Positions 10,002-19,131 are shown, counted from the first letter of the stretch. The stretch: DNA of 64,000 nucleotides from an uncultured Roseobacter sp. (GCF_947488185.1 NZ_CANKYM010000003.1:508873-572872); one strand, 5' to 3'. Program-made: numbers and translations. Notes: a model not told the origin generated them from the letters alone.

Positions 10002-12020
10002 TCATTCGCGCCACAGATGCGCGCGGCTGGCCAGAAGTCCTTGAAGCTTTGACACAAGTCGGTTCGTGGGGCCGGGCGGAGGAAGATCGCCGTCCGCCAG
10101 CCTTTCGACGGCCACTTCGACCGGGCAGGGCAGGCCGGTCTTTGGATCAACGTAGCGCGGATAGTCGATCAATGTCGCATGCACCAGCCCGCAGAGCGAG
10201 GGCGTCGCGCGGCGTCGCGGCGGGATATCCCCAAGGTCCGTGGTCAATCCCCAACCTGCGTAAAACGGCACGCCCAGCGTGGTGACAGGTAGGCCACGCA
10301 ACAGGGCCTCGAACCCCAGCAGCGAGGTCATGGTCCAGACCTCGTGCACTTGATCCAGCAGCGTCAGGACATCCGCCTTTGTCGCGATGTGATCCGCCAG
10401 ATCGGAGGCGTCACAGGTGCCAGCCCGCAGACCTGCTTCGACATCCGGGTGGGGCTTGTAGATGATCTGCGCTTCCGGGCGTGCCGCCCGAGCCGCCTTC
10501 AGGAGATCGAGGTTGCGGGAAACGGATGTTGTGCCGAGCCTGATGGAAGCGTCATCTTCGACCTGCCCCACGACGAGAATGCGGTGCCCGTCCGGTAACG
10601 GGTCCGTCGCGCCGCCAAGGTTGTATTTGGTGACGCGCCTGCGCACCAGCTGCCGGATCAGCGCGTGCGCCCGCGCCTCCTGATCCGGTCGCAGCTGCGT
10701 ACGGCTGGAGATCATCTTTTCCAGACGGCTTGGCGCGTTGGGGTCGTAGTAGATGCCCAGATCGTCAACAACAAGCGAGAGCGGTGGCACCAGCTCCGCC
10801 CCCAACCCGCGCGAGCGCAAGAACCCGTCCTCCACGCGCAGGGCGTCGCGGTGACCGACGGCAGCCTTGCTGGCCCAGACCATCCACGGCCGATCCGTGG
10901 CGCGCGCCTCTGCAGGCCGTTCTTCGAAGATCATCGGTGTGTGCTGGCCAAAGAAACGTTGCAGCGGCGCGCGTTTCCAAAGGCGCATACCGGAGGCTAC
11001 CCAGCCTTTGTGGTCCTCGCGCCACGCGCGCGCCTGCGCGGCTATTACCTCCATTGCAGCGCCCAGATCGCAGAGGCGATCCGCGTAAGGATCATACCAT
11101 TTCGGGTAGAGCATCATGGCTGCGGCAAAGAGTTGCGCGCGGGTCAGGGTGCGCTGACGCCGTTGTACCGGAAATTCGTCCTGCGACAGCCCCCAGCCAG
11201 CGTAGAAGGGCTGCCCGAAGAGCCGGGGGCGATGGCCTGCAAAGATTGCCTCGAACCCCAGTTGCGACGAGACGGTGTAGACGCCGATGGCCCCCTCAAA
11301 CAGTATCCAGGGGCTGACCGGGTCGGTGAGAAAACGTACCCGATCAGAGAGGTCCTGATCTTTGAAATAGCCCTGGCGAAACCCGGCTACGGTTTCCGGG
11401 TGGGTCTTGATGACGATAGGCGCACCGGGGTGTTCTTCCTGCGCGACAAAGAGCATTTCCAAAAACCGGTTCCGATCCGCGCCGCTGGCGGTCACCGAGG
11501 CATCGCCGCGGGTTTGATCCAGGACCAGAACATAGCCCGGGGGCAGGGGCGGCAGCGCGGGATCGACCGCGCTGAACTTTGTCAGATGCGCCTCCTGCAG
11601 GCGCGCGATTGCGCCGCGCGCGGTGTCGAGCAATGCCGTGTCGTCCAGGGGATGATTGCCCAGCAGATCTTCGAGGTCCGAGACCGTTGAAGGATCGTAA
11701 TGCACGCCCGCATGATCAATCAGCAACCCCATCGGCGGCTCACCCACGCGGCCGGGATGCAGCGAGCGCAGCCAGGCGTCCTCGACCCGAACCAGTCCGC
11801 TGCCCTTGCGGTCTGCGACGGCCTCGCCCCGATGTGCCGTCGGGCTCATGCCCCAGACACCCACCAGATCGCCGTCTCCGGGGGTGCCGATCTTCACGTC
11901 GTATCCACTGAGTCTAAGGATGCGGCGTATGCGCTTTTGCGTCAGGAAACCGCCGTTGTAAACGTAAAGCCGCCGGGCAGTTTCCTGTCCGGCGGTGCCT
12001 GGGTCACCCGTCGTGCCCAT
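10002..12020 (-). CDS. kpsC: Capsular polysaccharide beta-Kdo transferase KpsC
   Basis: KpsC builds the poly-Kdo linker on the lipid carrier of ABC-transporter-dependent capsules. Two related halves are visible, each with the LipA/KpsC pattern: RLYVYNGGFLTQKRIR in the first, and in both a KTHPE/KPHPD motif and a PFYAGWGL motif. This matches the two-domain retaining Kdo transferase architecture. The ATG at 12020 is preferred; an upstream in-frame start would lie inside the preceding export gene. About 672 residues. Transcribed leftward after the export lipoprotein gene, with 8 bases between them. Confidence 0.9.
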   Translation of the reverse strand: MGTTGDPGTAGQETARRLYVYNGGFLTQKRIRRILRLSGYDVKIGTPGDGDLVGVWGMSPTAHRGEAVADRKGSGLVRVEDAWLRSLHPGRVGEPPMGLLIDHAGVHYDPSTVSDLEDLLGNHPLDDTALLDTARGAIARLQEAHLTKFSAVDPALPPLPPGYVLVLDQTRGDASVTASGADRNRFLEMLFVAQEEHPGAPIVIKTHPETVAGFRQGYFKDQDLSDRVRFLTDPVSPWILFEGAIGVYTVSSQLGFEAIFAGHRPRLFGQPFYAGWGLSQDEFPVQRRQRTLTRAQLFAAAMMLYPKWYDPYADRLCDLGAAMEVIAAQARAWREDHKGWVASGMRLWKRAPLQRFFGQHTPMIFEERPAEARATDRPWMVWASKAAVGHRDALRVEDGFLRSRGLGAELVPPLSLVVDDLGIYYDPNAPSRLEKMISSRTQLRPDQEARAHALIRQLVRRRVTKYNLGGATDPLPDGHRILVVGQVEDDASIRLGTTSVSRNLDLLKAARAARPEAQIIYKPHPDVEAGLRAGTCDASDLADHIATKADVLTLLDQVHEVWTMTSLLGFEALLRGLPVTTLGVPFYAGWGLTTDLGDIPPRRRATPSLCGLVHATLIDYPRYVDPKTGLPCPVEVAVERLADGDLPPPGPTNRLVSKLQGLLASRAHLWRE

Positions 12021-12028
12021 AAGAGGCG

Positions 12029-13162
12029 TCAGTTGGCCAATTGGTCGATGGAGGCGGCAGGTCCGACAAGCGAGCCGAAGACAGCGGAGACAGCCTTGTT
12101 CCATTGTGCCAGCGGTGCTTCGGTAACATAGAGCGTGTCGCCGTCGCGGATGACGAAATCGCGGGCCACGAACATGCCATTGGGTTCCGTGAGGTCCAGC
12201 AGGTAGATCATGCGCTGCGCGCCGATGAGATCGTCACGCCCCAATACCTGTGCTGCCACTTCAGGCGGCTCATTGCGGAAAACAAAAACGCCGGTGGCAT
12301 CCGACGTTGAAGATACCAGCCCGCCCACCTGCGCTATGGCCTCCAGAGCCGAGAGATTCTGGGACTGAAACGGGACGCGGGCTTGTGCCCCCGTGGCCCC
12401 CAGCGCGGTAAACGACCGAGTATCTTCCTCGACCAGAATTCGGTCGCCGCCGCGCAGAGCGATATCCAACTCGGGATGATTGTAGAGATCCTGGAACCAG
12501 ATGCGGCTGCGTTCGTGACCGCGGATGACCGTGATCTGCGCAATTTCCGGTTCAATTGTCACGCCGCCTGCCCGGGCCAGCATGGTGGAGAGGGTTCGTG
12601 TCGGGCGTTCGATGGCGTAAACGCCCTGACCGCCAACGGCCCCGGTCAATGACACGGTTGAGCCATCACCCGCCTGACGGCGTACTTCGACCTGCGGATC
12701 GGGCGTCTGTTCTTCAAGCTTTTCGGTGATGATGCGGCGAATGGCCTCCGGCGAGTTTCCGGCAGCGCGGATGCGACCCGCATAGGGTACAAAGATAAAC
12801 CCGTCGCCATCGACCTGCACACTTTCCAGCAGGGTGGCGTTGCTTGTCTCTGCCGCCAGCAGGCCGTCGTCAACGTTTTCCCAGATCGTCAGCCCCAAAA
12901 TGTCTCCGGGCTGGATCGTATCCGAGCCGATGCGCGCAGAGTTTTTGAAGCTTTCGGAAAACCCGAGAGCGGGCACAATGGCGATCGCGCGGGTCACGCG
13001 ATCATTCACCGCGACGACAAATGCGTCCCCCTCTTTCTGAACCGAGCCCTGGTAAATCTGGCGTTTGTTGGGGCCGACGTTCGGCAACCCGCACGACGCC
13101 AAGACGGCCAAAGCCGTCACAAGAGCGATGGGGCGCGCCCACCGAATACCGGAAGTTTTCAC
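12029..13162 (-). CDS. Polysaccharide export outer-membrane lipoprotein
   Basis: This 377-residue protein has a lipoprotein signal (VTALAVLASCG, lipobox LASC) followed by a Poly_export domain (IQPGDILGLTIWENVDDG, then VDGDGFIFVPYAGRI) and SLBB-type segments. It is the channel or adaptor that carries capsule polymer across the outer membrane (KpsD/Wza class). It lies between kpsC and kpsS on the same strand; kpsMTE are not in the window. A 115-base AT-rich gap separates it from kpsS and may hold its own promoter. Confidence 0.88.
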   Translation of the reverse strand: MKTSGIRWARPIALVTALAVLASCGLPNVGPNKRQIYQGSVQKEGDAFVVAVNDRVTRAIAIVPALGFSESFKNSARIGSDTIQPGDILGLTIWENVDDGLLAAETSNATLLESVQVDGDGFIFVPYAGRIRAAGNSPEAIRRIITEKLEEQTPDPQVEVRRQAGDGSTVSLTGAVGGQGVYAIERPTRTLSTMLARAGGVTIEPEIAQITVIRGHERSRIWFQDLYNHPELDIALRGGDRILVEEDTRSFTALGATGAQARVPFQSQNLSALEAIAQVGGLVSSTSDATGVFVFRNEPPEVAAQVLGRDDLIGAQRMIYLLDLTEPNGMFVARDFVIRDGDTLYVTEAPLAQWNKAVSAVFGSLVGPAASIDQLAN

Positions 13163-13277
13163 TGCTCGGTCTCCTCGACCTATTCGAATTCTGCCTCAAA
13201 TCGCCGGTTTTTCCCGACGTATTTGGAGACAGCCTATCGTATATTTTTTAAAAATCCAGCATTTGAACGGGTTTGGG

Positions 13278-14591
13278 TCATGTCACCACCCGCAACTGTT
13301 GCTCATGCGCCTCGGTCGGGAGGTCGTTTATCTGGTAAGGATCCCGCCCGGACAGCATCAGATCAACCACCCCACGCAGCAATTGGACACGTCCTCGACT
13401 TGCGTAGAAGCTCCCCGGTAACTGGCTGGTCTGCAACAGAAAGCTTCTGAATTCTCTGTAGGCTTCCAGATCTGGACGTGCCGGATCAGCAAAGAATTCT
13501 GCAAGAGGTTGGTTCGAGACCAATTCTGGTTTGTCATACACGGCGTCGCCAAATGCTTTCAGCGGGATGCCTCGCCAGAGCGCTTGCTGACCTGAGGTTG
13601 AATTTACGGTCACCGCGCTGCAGGCCTCGTCCAGAATGCCCGCCAGTTTGCCACCGCGCAGGTAATGCACCCGGTCAGAAATACCGTGTTCGCGCGCCAG
13701 TCGCATTATATCGCGGCGCAGGGGCACCCGCCCGTCTTCCAGCGGATGAGCCTTGAACACGAGGTGATGATGCACCGGGGCGCCGGCTGCAAACTGTGAG
13801 ATCACAAGGCGCAGGAAATCTGACTGGGTGTCAAATGGGGCATGCATCTGAAAGGCGGAATCGTGTTCCAATTGCAGTAATGTCAGATGGTATGGGAACC
13901 GGCCACTTTGGAGACGAAAGGTTGCAAAGCGTCGCTCAAGCGCCTGGAAAGGCATCAGCAAAAGACGTCTGATGTAGAGCCTGAATTCCTGTCCTACATG
14001 CAAGGAGCGGTGCGGGCGAAAGCGCGCATAGCGCTGGTTCCAGAACATTACAAACCAGTGGTAGAGCGCCCCGTAGAACACATGCTGCCGCATGTCCCCC
14101 CAGTGACTTGGCGGGACAGGTGGGTCAAAACTGCCCCGCGCCTGCGCATCCCGCATCGCACCGAGCGGCATGTCCATCAAGGGGGAATGCCCGTTGGCGC
14201 CGCCAATCTCGTAACTGACCCAATATGGTCGCAGATAGCCTTCTTCAAAGACATGCACGCGGATGTTGCTGGCCTTGGCGACAATCGCGGCCTGGGCATG
14301 CATCCATCGCGTATCACCATAGAGCACAATGTCGGTCACACCCTTGTCTTGCAACAGCTCGGCGATAAAGCCGGTCCACTCCTCCTGTGCCGCACGAAAA
14401 GGGATATAGCTGCGTTTTTGTGGCCAAAAAACGCTGTCACCAGTGTTAAAGCCCACACGCCAGACCATCGCGCCTGCCTTTTGCAACTGACGCCCGAGCT
14501 GGAAAAAGAATGGGCCGTGCGGGCCTTGCAAGAATAAAAACACGCGCTCGGTATTTTGCACGTTGGGGGCTGCAGCCAGGGATTTGCTCAC
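13278..14591 (-). CDS. kpsS: Capsule beta-Kdo transferase KpsS
   Basis: KpsS starts the poly-Kdo linker by adding the first Kdo to lysophosphatidylglycerol; KpsC then extends it. The 437-residue protein shows the family start ERVFLFLQGPHGPFFFQLGRQL, the FEEGYLRPYW motif near residue 140 and a KAHPLEDGR motif in the C-terminal domain. It is the promoter-proximal gene of the three-gene leftward capsule block and faces away from ribE. Confidence 0.88.
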   Translation of the reverse strand: MSKSLAAAPNVQNTERVFLFLQGPHGPFFFQLGRQLQKAGAMVWRVGFNTGDSVFWPQKRSYIPFRAAQEEWTGFIAELLQDKGVTDIVLYGDTRWMHAQAAIVAKASNIRVHVFEEGYLRPYWVSYEIGGANGHSPLMDMPLGAMRDAQARGSFDPPVPPSHWGDMRQHVFYGALYHWFVMFWNQRYARFRPHRSLHVGQEFRLYIRRLLLMPFQALERRFATFRLQSGRFPYHLTLLQLEHDSAFQMHAPFDTQSDFLRLVISQFAAGAPVHHHLVFKAHPLEDGRVPLRRDIMRLAREHGISDRVHYLRGGKLAGILDEACSAVTVNSTSGQQALWRGIPLKAFGDAVYDKPELVSNQPLAEFFADPARPDLEAYREFRSFLLQTSQLPGSFYASRGRVQLLRGVVDLMLSGRDPYQINDLPTEAHEQQLRVVT

Positions 14592-14722
14592 AATCGCAGT
14601 TCACTCTTTGCTGTCACCCCGCTGTTCTTATGGCATTTTATGGTCGATGCGGCAAGCGCGGGGTCTTGTCAGTGCGGGCCTGCGCGGCTAACTCACTGAG
14701 TACACCCGCCCAGAGAGGTCTC

Positions 14723-15316
14723 ATGTTCACAGGCATCATCACCGACATCGGCAAGATCAGCGCAGTCACCCAGGAGGGTGACCTTCGCGTACGTATCCAG
14801 ACCGGCTATGACACCGCTGGCATTGACATGGGGGCCTCCATTGCCTCTGACGGTGTCTGTCTGACGGTCGTGGATCTGGGCCCCGACTGGTACGAGGTGC
14901 AGGTGAGTGCTGAAACGGTGGGCAAAACCAATCTGAGCACTTGGGTTGCGGGCAAACGCGTCAATCTGGAACGGGCTTTGCGGGTCGGGGACGAGCTTGG
15001 CGGTCATATCGTCTCAGGGCATGTCGATGGGGTTGCCGAGGTCATTTCAGTGGCTGAAGAAGGGGATAGTACCCGTGTCGTTCTGCGTGCGCCGCCTGAA
15101 CTTACGCGGTTCATCGCCCCTAAGGGATCGGTTGCGTTGAATGGCACCTCGCTGACCGTGAACGAGGTGTCGGGCTGCGATTTCGGCATCAACTTCATCC
15201 CTCATACGAAAGTCGCGACAACATGGGGCGATGTGGCTGTCGGAGATGCGGTCAACCTCGAGATCGATACGTTGGCCCGTTACGTCGCGCGCCTTGGAGA
15301 AATGCACAGCACCTGA
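14723..15316 (+). CDS. ribE: Riboflavin synthase alpha chain
   Basis: Catalyses dismutation of two 6,7-dimethyl-8-ribityllumazine molecules to riboflavin. The start is set at the ATG giving MFTGIITDIG, the invariant N-terminus of the family. About 197 residues form two homologous lumazine-binding barrels (repeats around VCLTVVDLGP and TSLTVNEVSGC). It is followed by ribBA and ribH. No FMN riboswitch motif was seen in the 131 bases upstream. Confidence 0.95.
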   Translation: MFTGIITDIGKISAVTQEGDLRVRIQTGYDTAGIDMGASIASDGVCLTVVDLGPDWYEVQVSAETVGKTNLSTWVAGKRVNLERALRVGDELGGHIVSGHVDGVAEVISVAEEGDSTRVVLRAPPELTRFIAPKGSVALNGTSLTVNEVSGCDFGINFIPHTKVATTWGDVAVGDAVNLEIDTLARYVARLGEMHST

Positions 15317-15390
15317 GCGCAGCGCGCGTCTGGTCAAGGTGCGGGCGCTGCGATATGAGCCAGCCAAGTGAAACGAAAGGCACGCGCGCC

Positions 15391-16515
15391 ATGAGCTTTG
15401 AAACACCCGGACCGGTTGAGACAGACCTGCGGGCCAGCATCGCACCCATCGAAGAGATCATCGAAGACGCGCGGCAGGGACGCATGTTCATCCTGGTCGA
15501 TCACGAGGATCGCGAAAACGAGGGTGATCTGGTGATCCCGGCGCAATTTGCCGACGCCGATGCGATCAACTTCATGGCGACCCATGGGCGCGGGCTGATC
15601 TGCATGCCGCTCACGGCAGATCGCGTCGAGACGCTGGGTCTGCCGATGATGGCGGTGAACAACTCCTCTCGTCACGAGACGGCTTTCACCGTCTCCATCG
15701 AGGCGCGCGAGGGTGTCAGTACGGGCATTTCGGCGGCGGATCGGGCGTTGACCGTGGCCGTGGCCATCAATGAGGACATGGGGCAGGCAGATATCGCCAC
15801 GCCCGGTCACGTGTTTCCGCTGCGCGCGCGGCAGGGCGGTGTGCTGGTGCGCGCCGGGCATACCGAAGCCGCCGTGGACATCAGCCGCCTTGCGGGGCTG
15901 CACCCCTCGGGCGTGATTTGCGAGATCATGAAGCCCGATGGTGACATGGCCCGTCTGCCGGATCTGGTGGATTTCGCTGCTGAACACGAGTTGAAAATCG
16001 GCACCATCAGCGATCTGATCGCCTACCGCCATAAGCACGACAATCTGCTGCGCCAGCGCGACGCGCGCACCGTCACCTCCGCCTATGGCGGGGACTGGGA
16101 TATGCGTATTTTCTCCGACGAGATTACTGGTACAGATCATGTTATCTTGTCGAAAGGCGATATCAGCGCCGATGCCCCGGTGCTGGTCCGGACCCATGCG
16201 CTCAACGCGCTCGAAGATGTGCTGGGGCTGGGGCCAAGCCCGGCCGACGAACTGCCCCGCGCGATGGAGATCATCGCCGAAGAGGGGCGGGGTGCCGTGC
16301 TGCTTTTCCGGGAGCCGCATCCCAAGCTGCGTCTGGACGGGGATGAAGACGATGGCCCGCGCACGATCAAACGCACCGGTGTCGGGGCGCAGATCATGTC
16401 AACGCTGGGCCTGAGCGAGCTGATCCTGCTGACCGACAGTCCGCAGACAAAATACCTCGGGCTTGAGGCCTATAACCTGACCATCGTGGGCACGCGCCCG
16501 ATTACCAAGGAGTGA
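15391..16515 (+). CDS. ribBA: RibBA-type protein: DHBP synthase with GTP cyclohydrolase II-like domain
   Basis: The N-terminal half is 3,4-dihydroxy-2-butanone-4-phosphate synthase (DHEDRENEGDL acidic loop, THGRGLICMPL, RAGHTEA). The C-terminal half resembles GTP cyclohydrolase II, but the zinc-binding cysteines of true RibA (C-x10-C-x-C type) are not visible; no cysteine occurs in that domain. The second activity is therefore doubtful, as in many alphaproteobacterial RibBA proteins. An alternative ATG lies at 15355; 15391 has the closer GAAAGG site. ribH follows after 3 bases. Confidence 0.9.
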   Translation: MSFETPGPVETDLRASIAPIEEIIEDARQGRMFILVDHEDRENEGDLVIPAQFADADAINFMATHGRGLICMPLTADRVETLGLPMMAVNNSSRHETAFTVSIEAREGVSTGISAADRALTVAVAINEDMGQADIATPGHVFPLRARQGGVLVRAGHTEAAVDISRLAGLHPSGVICEIMKPDGDMARLPDLVDFAAEHELKIGTISDLIAYRHKHDNLLRQRDARTVTSAYGGDWDMRIFSDEITGTDHVILSKGDISADAPVLVRTHALNALEDVLGLGPSPADELPRAMEIIAEEGRGAVLLFREPHPKLRLDGDEDDGPRTIKRTGVGAQIMSTLGLSELILLTDSPQTKYLGLEAYNLTIVGTRPITKE

Positions 16516-16518
16516 TCC

Positions 16519-17070
16519 ATGGCTGTGAATGAAGAGCACTATGTCTTGCCACGCCCGGAGTTCGACAAGCCGGTGAAAATCCTGATCGTCGTGGCGCCCT
16601 ATTACAAGGATATCGCCGATAATCTGGTGGCCGGGGCCAAAGCCGAGATCGAAGCGGCAGGTGCCACCTGGGAACTGGTCGAAATGCCCGGCGCGCTGGA
16701 AGTGCCGACGGCCATCGGCATCTCCGACCGGCGCAGCAACTTCGATGGTTACGTGGCGCTTGGCTGCGTGATCCGGGGCGAGACCACGCATTACGAAACC
16801 GTCTGCAATGACAGCAGCCGGGCCTTGCAATTGCTGGGCCTGCAGGGGCTTTGCATCGGCAATGGTATCCTGACGGTGGAGACCCGGGCGCAGGCAGAGG
16901 TGCGCGCCGATGTGCAGGGCCAGAACAAAGGCGGCGGGGCGGCGGCGGCGGCCTTGCATCTGGTGGCAATGGCCCGTAAATGGGCCACCCAATCCAAAGG
17001 CATCGGGTTCAAGCCAGCAGGGCAGGACACGCTGATCGCCGGTTCAAGTGACGGATCCAAAACCGCATGA
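16519..17070 (+). CDS. ribH: 6,7-dimethyl-8-ribityllumazine synthase
   Basis: Condenses the RibBA and RibD products to lumazine, the substrate of RibE. Typical features are VEMPGALEVP (substrate loop), ALGCVIRGETTHYE with the catalytic histidine, and NGILTVET. 183 residues, with a short C-terminal tail beyond the core. The stop overlaps the nusB ATG (ATGA at 17067), the common ribH-nusB coupling. Confidence 0.95.
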   Translation: MAVNEEHYVLPRPEFDKPVKILIVVAPYYKDIADNLVAGAKAEIEAAGATWELVEMPGALEVPTAIGISDRRSNFDGYVALGCVIRGETTHYETVCNDSSRALQLLGLQGLCIGNGILTVETRAQAEVRADVQGQNKGGGAAAAALHLVAMARKWATQSKGIGFKPAGQDTLIAGSSDGSKTA

Positions 17071-17549
17071 CATCGTTGCATGGCAACCTCTCCGGCAACC
17101 AGCGCCGGAAAATGAAATCCGCCGCCCGGCTTTACGCCGTGCAGGCGCTGTTCCAGATGGAGCATTCCGCGCAGACCGTCGAAGCGGTGCGGGCGGAATT
17201 CCTCGACCATCGTTTTGGCGCGACCTATGACGGCGACGAGATGCAGGATGGCGACATCGAGCTTTTCGCGGCCGTTCTTGAAGACGCGGTGAACTCCCAG
17301 GCGCCGATTGACCAGATGACGGATCGGGCGCTGGTGGCGAAATGGCCCATCGCGCGGATCGACCCGACGCTGCGGGCACTTTTCCGGGCAGCAGGGGCAG
17401 AGTTGCAACGCAAGGACGCGCCTCCCAAAGTTGTGATTACCGAATATGTCGACGTGGCGCGCGCCTTTTTCCCTGACGGCAAGGAACCGAAATTCGTGAA
17501 TGCGGTGCTGGATCACATGGCCCGCGAAGCGCAACCGGAAGCCTTTTGA
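17067..17549 (+). CDS. nusB: Transcription antitermination factor NusB
   Basis: NusB forms part of the rRNA antitermination complex with NusE/S10. This 160-residue all-helical protein has the family signatures ARLYAVQALFQMEHS near the N-terminus and PKVVITEYVDVARAFFPDGKEPKFVNAVLD near the C-terminus. Start overlaps the ribH stop by 4 bases. Confidence 0.95.
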   Translation: MTSLHGNLSGNQRRKMKSAARLYAVQALFQMEHSAQTVEAVRAEFLDHRFGATYDGDEMQDGDIELFAAVLEDAVNSQAPIDQMTDRALVAKWPIARIDPTLRALFRAAGAELQRKDAPPKVVITEYVDVARAFFPDGKEPKFVNAVLDHMAREAQPEAF

Positions 17550-17592
17550 ATTCGCGCGTGACGGCGCTATGATCAGGGCAAAGGAGAAATCC

Positions 17593-17901
17593 ATGCCGCG
17601 AGTCGTCAGATTATACGTGAAAAGCGCGTTGACCGGATTTGCGGCGGCGGGCGCCTTTGTTTTCCTTGTTTTATGGCTGAACGTCGCCAATCTGTGGCAT
17701 CTTGTGTCCGGCTCGGACGTGGCCGTCATGGCCGTTGCCGTCTTCTGGGTGCTTAACGGCATTGTGTTTTCCGGCGTGCAATTTGCCTGGGCGATCACTG
17801 CGATGGCGGACAAACCCGATTCGGGCGATGATGGTGGTTTCGGTCCCCGGCAGGGGGTGCCCGTGCTGGTTGCAGAGACGGTGCGTAAAGAGTCCTGTTA
17901 G
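17593..17901 (+). CDS. Small two-helix membrane protein
   Basis: The ATG at 17593 follows a clean AAGGAG site and gives 102 residues. Two hydrophobic helices (AAAGAFVFLVLWLNVA and VAVMAVAVFWVLNGIVFSGVQFAW) suggest an inner-membrane protein with a short soluble tail. Family not recognised beyond a similarity in style to small conserved Rhodobacterales membrane proteins. It lies just downstream of nusB. Confidence 0.65.
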   Translation: MPRVVRLYVKSALTGFAAAGAFVFLVLWLNVANLWHLVSGSDVAVMAVAVFWVLNGIVFSGVQFAWAITAMADKPDSGDDGGFGPRQGVPVLVAETVRKESC

Positions 17902-17973
17902 CGCTATTTCGCGTCATTTGCCTCTGGACATTTCGGCATCAAGTGCCATCTTCTAAGACAAAGGAGACTGGCA

Positions 17974-18087
17974 ATGTTCAATTTCATCCTTCGTTTGATC
18001 CGCAGTGCGTTCGCGCAGCCGCAGCGCGAGGAATTGCTGATCCCTGTCCGTGTCGAAGAAAAGCGGGCGCTGCACAAGCGTCGCTGA
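17974..18087 (+). CDS. Very small basic protein (37 residues)
   Basis: This short frame has a strong ribosome site (AAAGGAG, about 8 bases before the ATG). The peptide begins MFNFILRLIRSAFAQP and ends in a basic stretch, ALHKRR. The N-terminus looks like an amphipathic or membrane-associating helix. A possible terminator hairpin follows at 18126. No family is recognised; support is the ribosome site and the downstream terminator. Confidence 0.45.
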   Translation: MFNFILRLIRSAFAQPQREELLIPVRVEEKRALHKRR

Positions 18088-18125
18088 TCCGCCATCGGAT
18101 TTCTGTCTGAGCGATGAATTGTCCT

Positions 18126-18167
18126 GCGGGTCTGTGTGACGGGCCCGCTGCAGCCGTTTGGTTTTTT
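18126..18167 (+). terminator. Probable intrinsic terminator
   Basis: A 7-bp GC-rich stem (GCGGGTC at 18126-18132, GGCCCGC at 18142-18148, one T-G pair) is followed about 13 bases later by TTTTTT at 18162-18167. The distance to the T-run is longer than ideal. It would end the transcript of the 37-residue gene. Confidence 0.4.
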
Positions 18168-18178
18168 ATTCCCGAGGA

Positions 18179-18300
18179 CCTGTATGTACAGGTGGGCGCC
18201 AGGTAACTTGGCCAGGGCCAGGACAGAGCCAGCTCCCTCGGATTTGCTTAAGGCCACTGGAACGTAACCAGTCACGCGAAGAGCAGAACCCGTCACCTGT
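18179..18300. other. Non-coding structured element with two competing stems
   Basis: CCTGTA/TACAGG (18179-18184 with 18187-18192) forms a short hairpin. Part of it, ACAGGTG (18188-18194), can instead pair with CACCTGT (18294-18300) to close a 113-base domain. Inside lies ACTGG/CCAGT (18256-18260 with 18268-18272). The element is 98 bases upstream of mmcB. It does not match any riboswitch or small RNA I could recall. Confidence 0.35.
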
Positions 18301-18397
18301 CTCACTTAGGCCGCCACCCACCGGGTAACAAGGGGCAATACCAACAGAGCGCAGGAATATCCTTGCGCGATGTTCCCGATATGTTCATATTTGATGC

Positions 18398-18856
18398 ATG
18401 GCGCATGATGATCTGCAGAGTTTCCAACCCGGCCAGCTTCTGGCCCGTGGGGCGGCGCGGCTTCTGGCGAGCTACGGGTTCGCGAGCGTTGAAGAGCTTG
18501 TGCCCGCCCGCGGATTGCGGGTCGATCTGATGGGGTTGGGTCCGAAAGGCGAGATCTGGGTGATCGAATGCAAATCGAGCCGGGCCGACTATCAGTCAGA
18601 CAGCAAGTGGCAGGGCTACCTGGAATGGTGCGATCGGTTCTTCTGGGCCGTGGATGACAGCTTCCCGACGGAACTGCTGCCACTGGAAACCGGTCTGATC
18701 ATCGCGGATGCCTATGGCGCGGAAGTCATCCGCATGGGGCCTGAAGACAAGCTGGCGGCTGCGCGCCGGAAATCGATGGTTCAGAAACTCGCGACCACGG
18801 CTGCGCGCCGTTTGCAAGGGTTGCGTGACCCTGACATAGGGCTGGACTGGGGTTAG
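18398..18856 (+). CDS. mmcB: MmcB family DNA repair protein
   Basis: MmcB is a putative endonuclease of the PD-(D/E)XK type linked in Caulobacter to mitomycin C damage repair. The 152-residue protein carries the nuclease-like strand VDLMGLGPKGEIWVIECKSS (D43-type acid, then E-x-K) followed by SDSKWQGYLEWCDRFFWAV, which is typical of the family. It is convergent with the DUF6324 gene, with a 4-base overlap of the stops. Confidence 0.85.
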   Translation: MAHDDLQSFQPGQLLARGAARLLASYGFASVEELVPARGLRVDLMGLGPKGEIWVIECKSSRADYQSDSKWQGYLEWCDRFFWAVDDSFPTELLPLETGLIIADAYGAEVIRMGPEDKLAAARRKSMVQKLATTAARRLQGLRDPDIGLDWG

Positions 18857-19050
18857 CGTTTGCCGCCGCGCATGTTCCGCGCCCGATTGGCGGCGGCGGT
18901 GATCTCATCGGCGATTTCATCAGCATCATCGGGCGAGAAATCCATCGGAATTTCAAGGCCCTGCGATTCGACATAGATCCGGACCATGCCCTTGTCGGTG
19001 GGCCCGATCTGCAAATTGGCCTCAATCTCGCGTTCGGTGTCGATGCCCAT
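18853..19050 (-). CDS. DUF6324 family small protein
   Basis: This 65-residue protein begins MGIDTEREIEANLQIGPTD and contains the acidic helix FSPDDADEIADEITAAANRARN, ending with a basic tail. It matches my recollection of the small DUF6324 family found next to mmcB in Rhodobacterales. The ATG at 19050 follows an AGGAG site on the minus strand. Function unknown. Confidence 0.7.
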   Translation of the reverse strand: MGIDTEREIEANLQIGPTDKGMVRIYVESQGLEIPMDFSPDDADEIADEITAAANRARNMRGGKR

Positions 19051-19131
19051 GTGATTTCTCCTGAGTGAAGTGGGTGCATCGCTAGCCTGAGCGGGGTTGA
19101 AAGGCAAGACGACTTGGGTTTTGGTGCGGAC

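Noticed and set aside
10665..11690. A 341-codon plus-strand frame opposite kpsC
   Set aside because: kpsC shows duplicated LipA-like motifs on the other strand; this frame has none.
14592..14722. An FMN riboswitch before ribE
   Set aside because: No RFN-element consensus segments were found.
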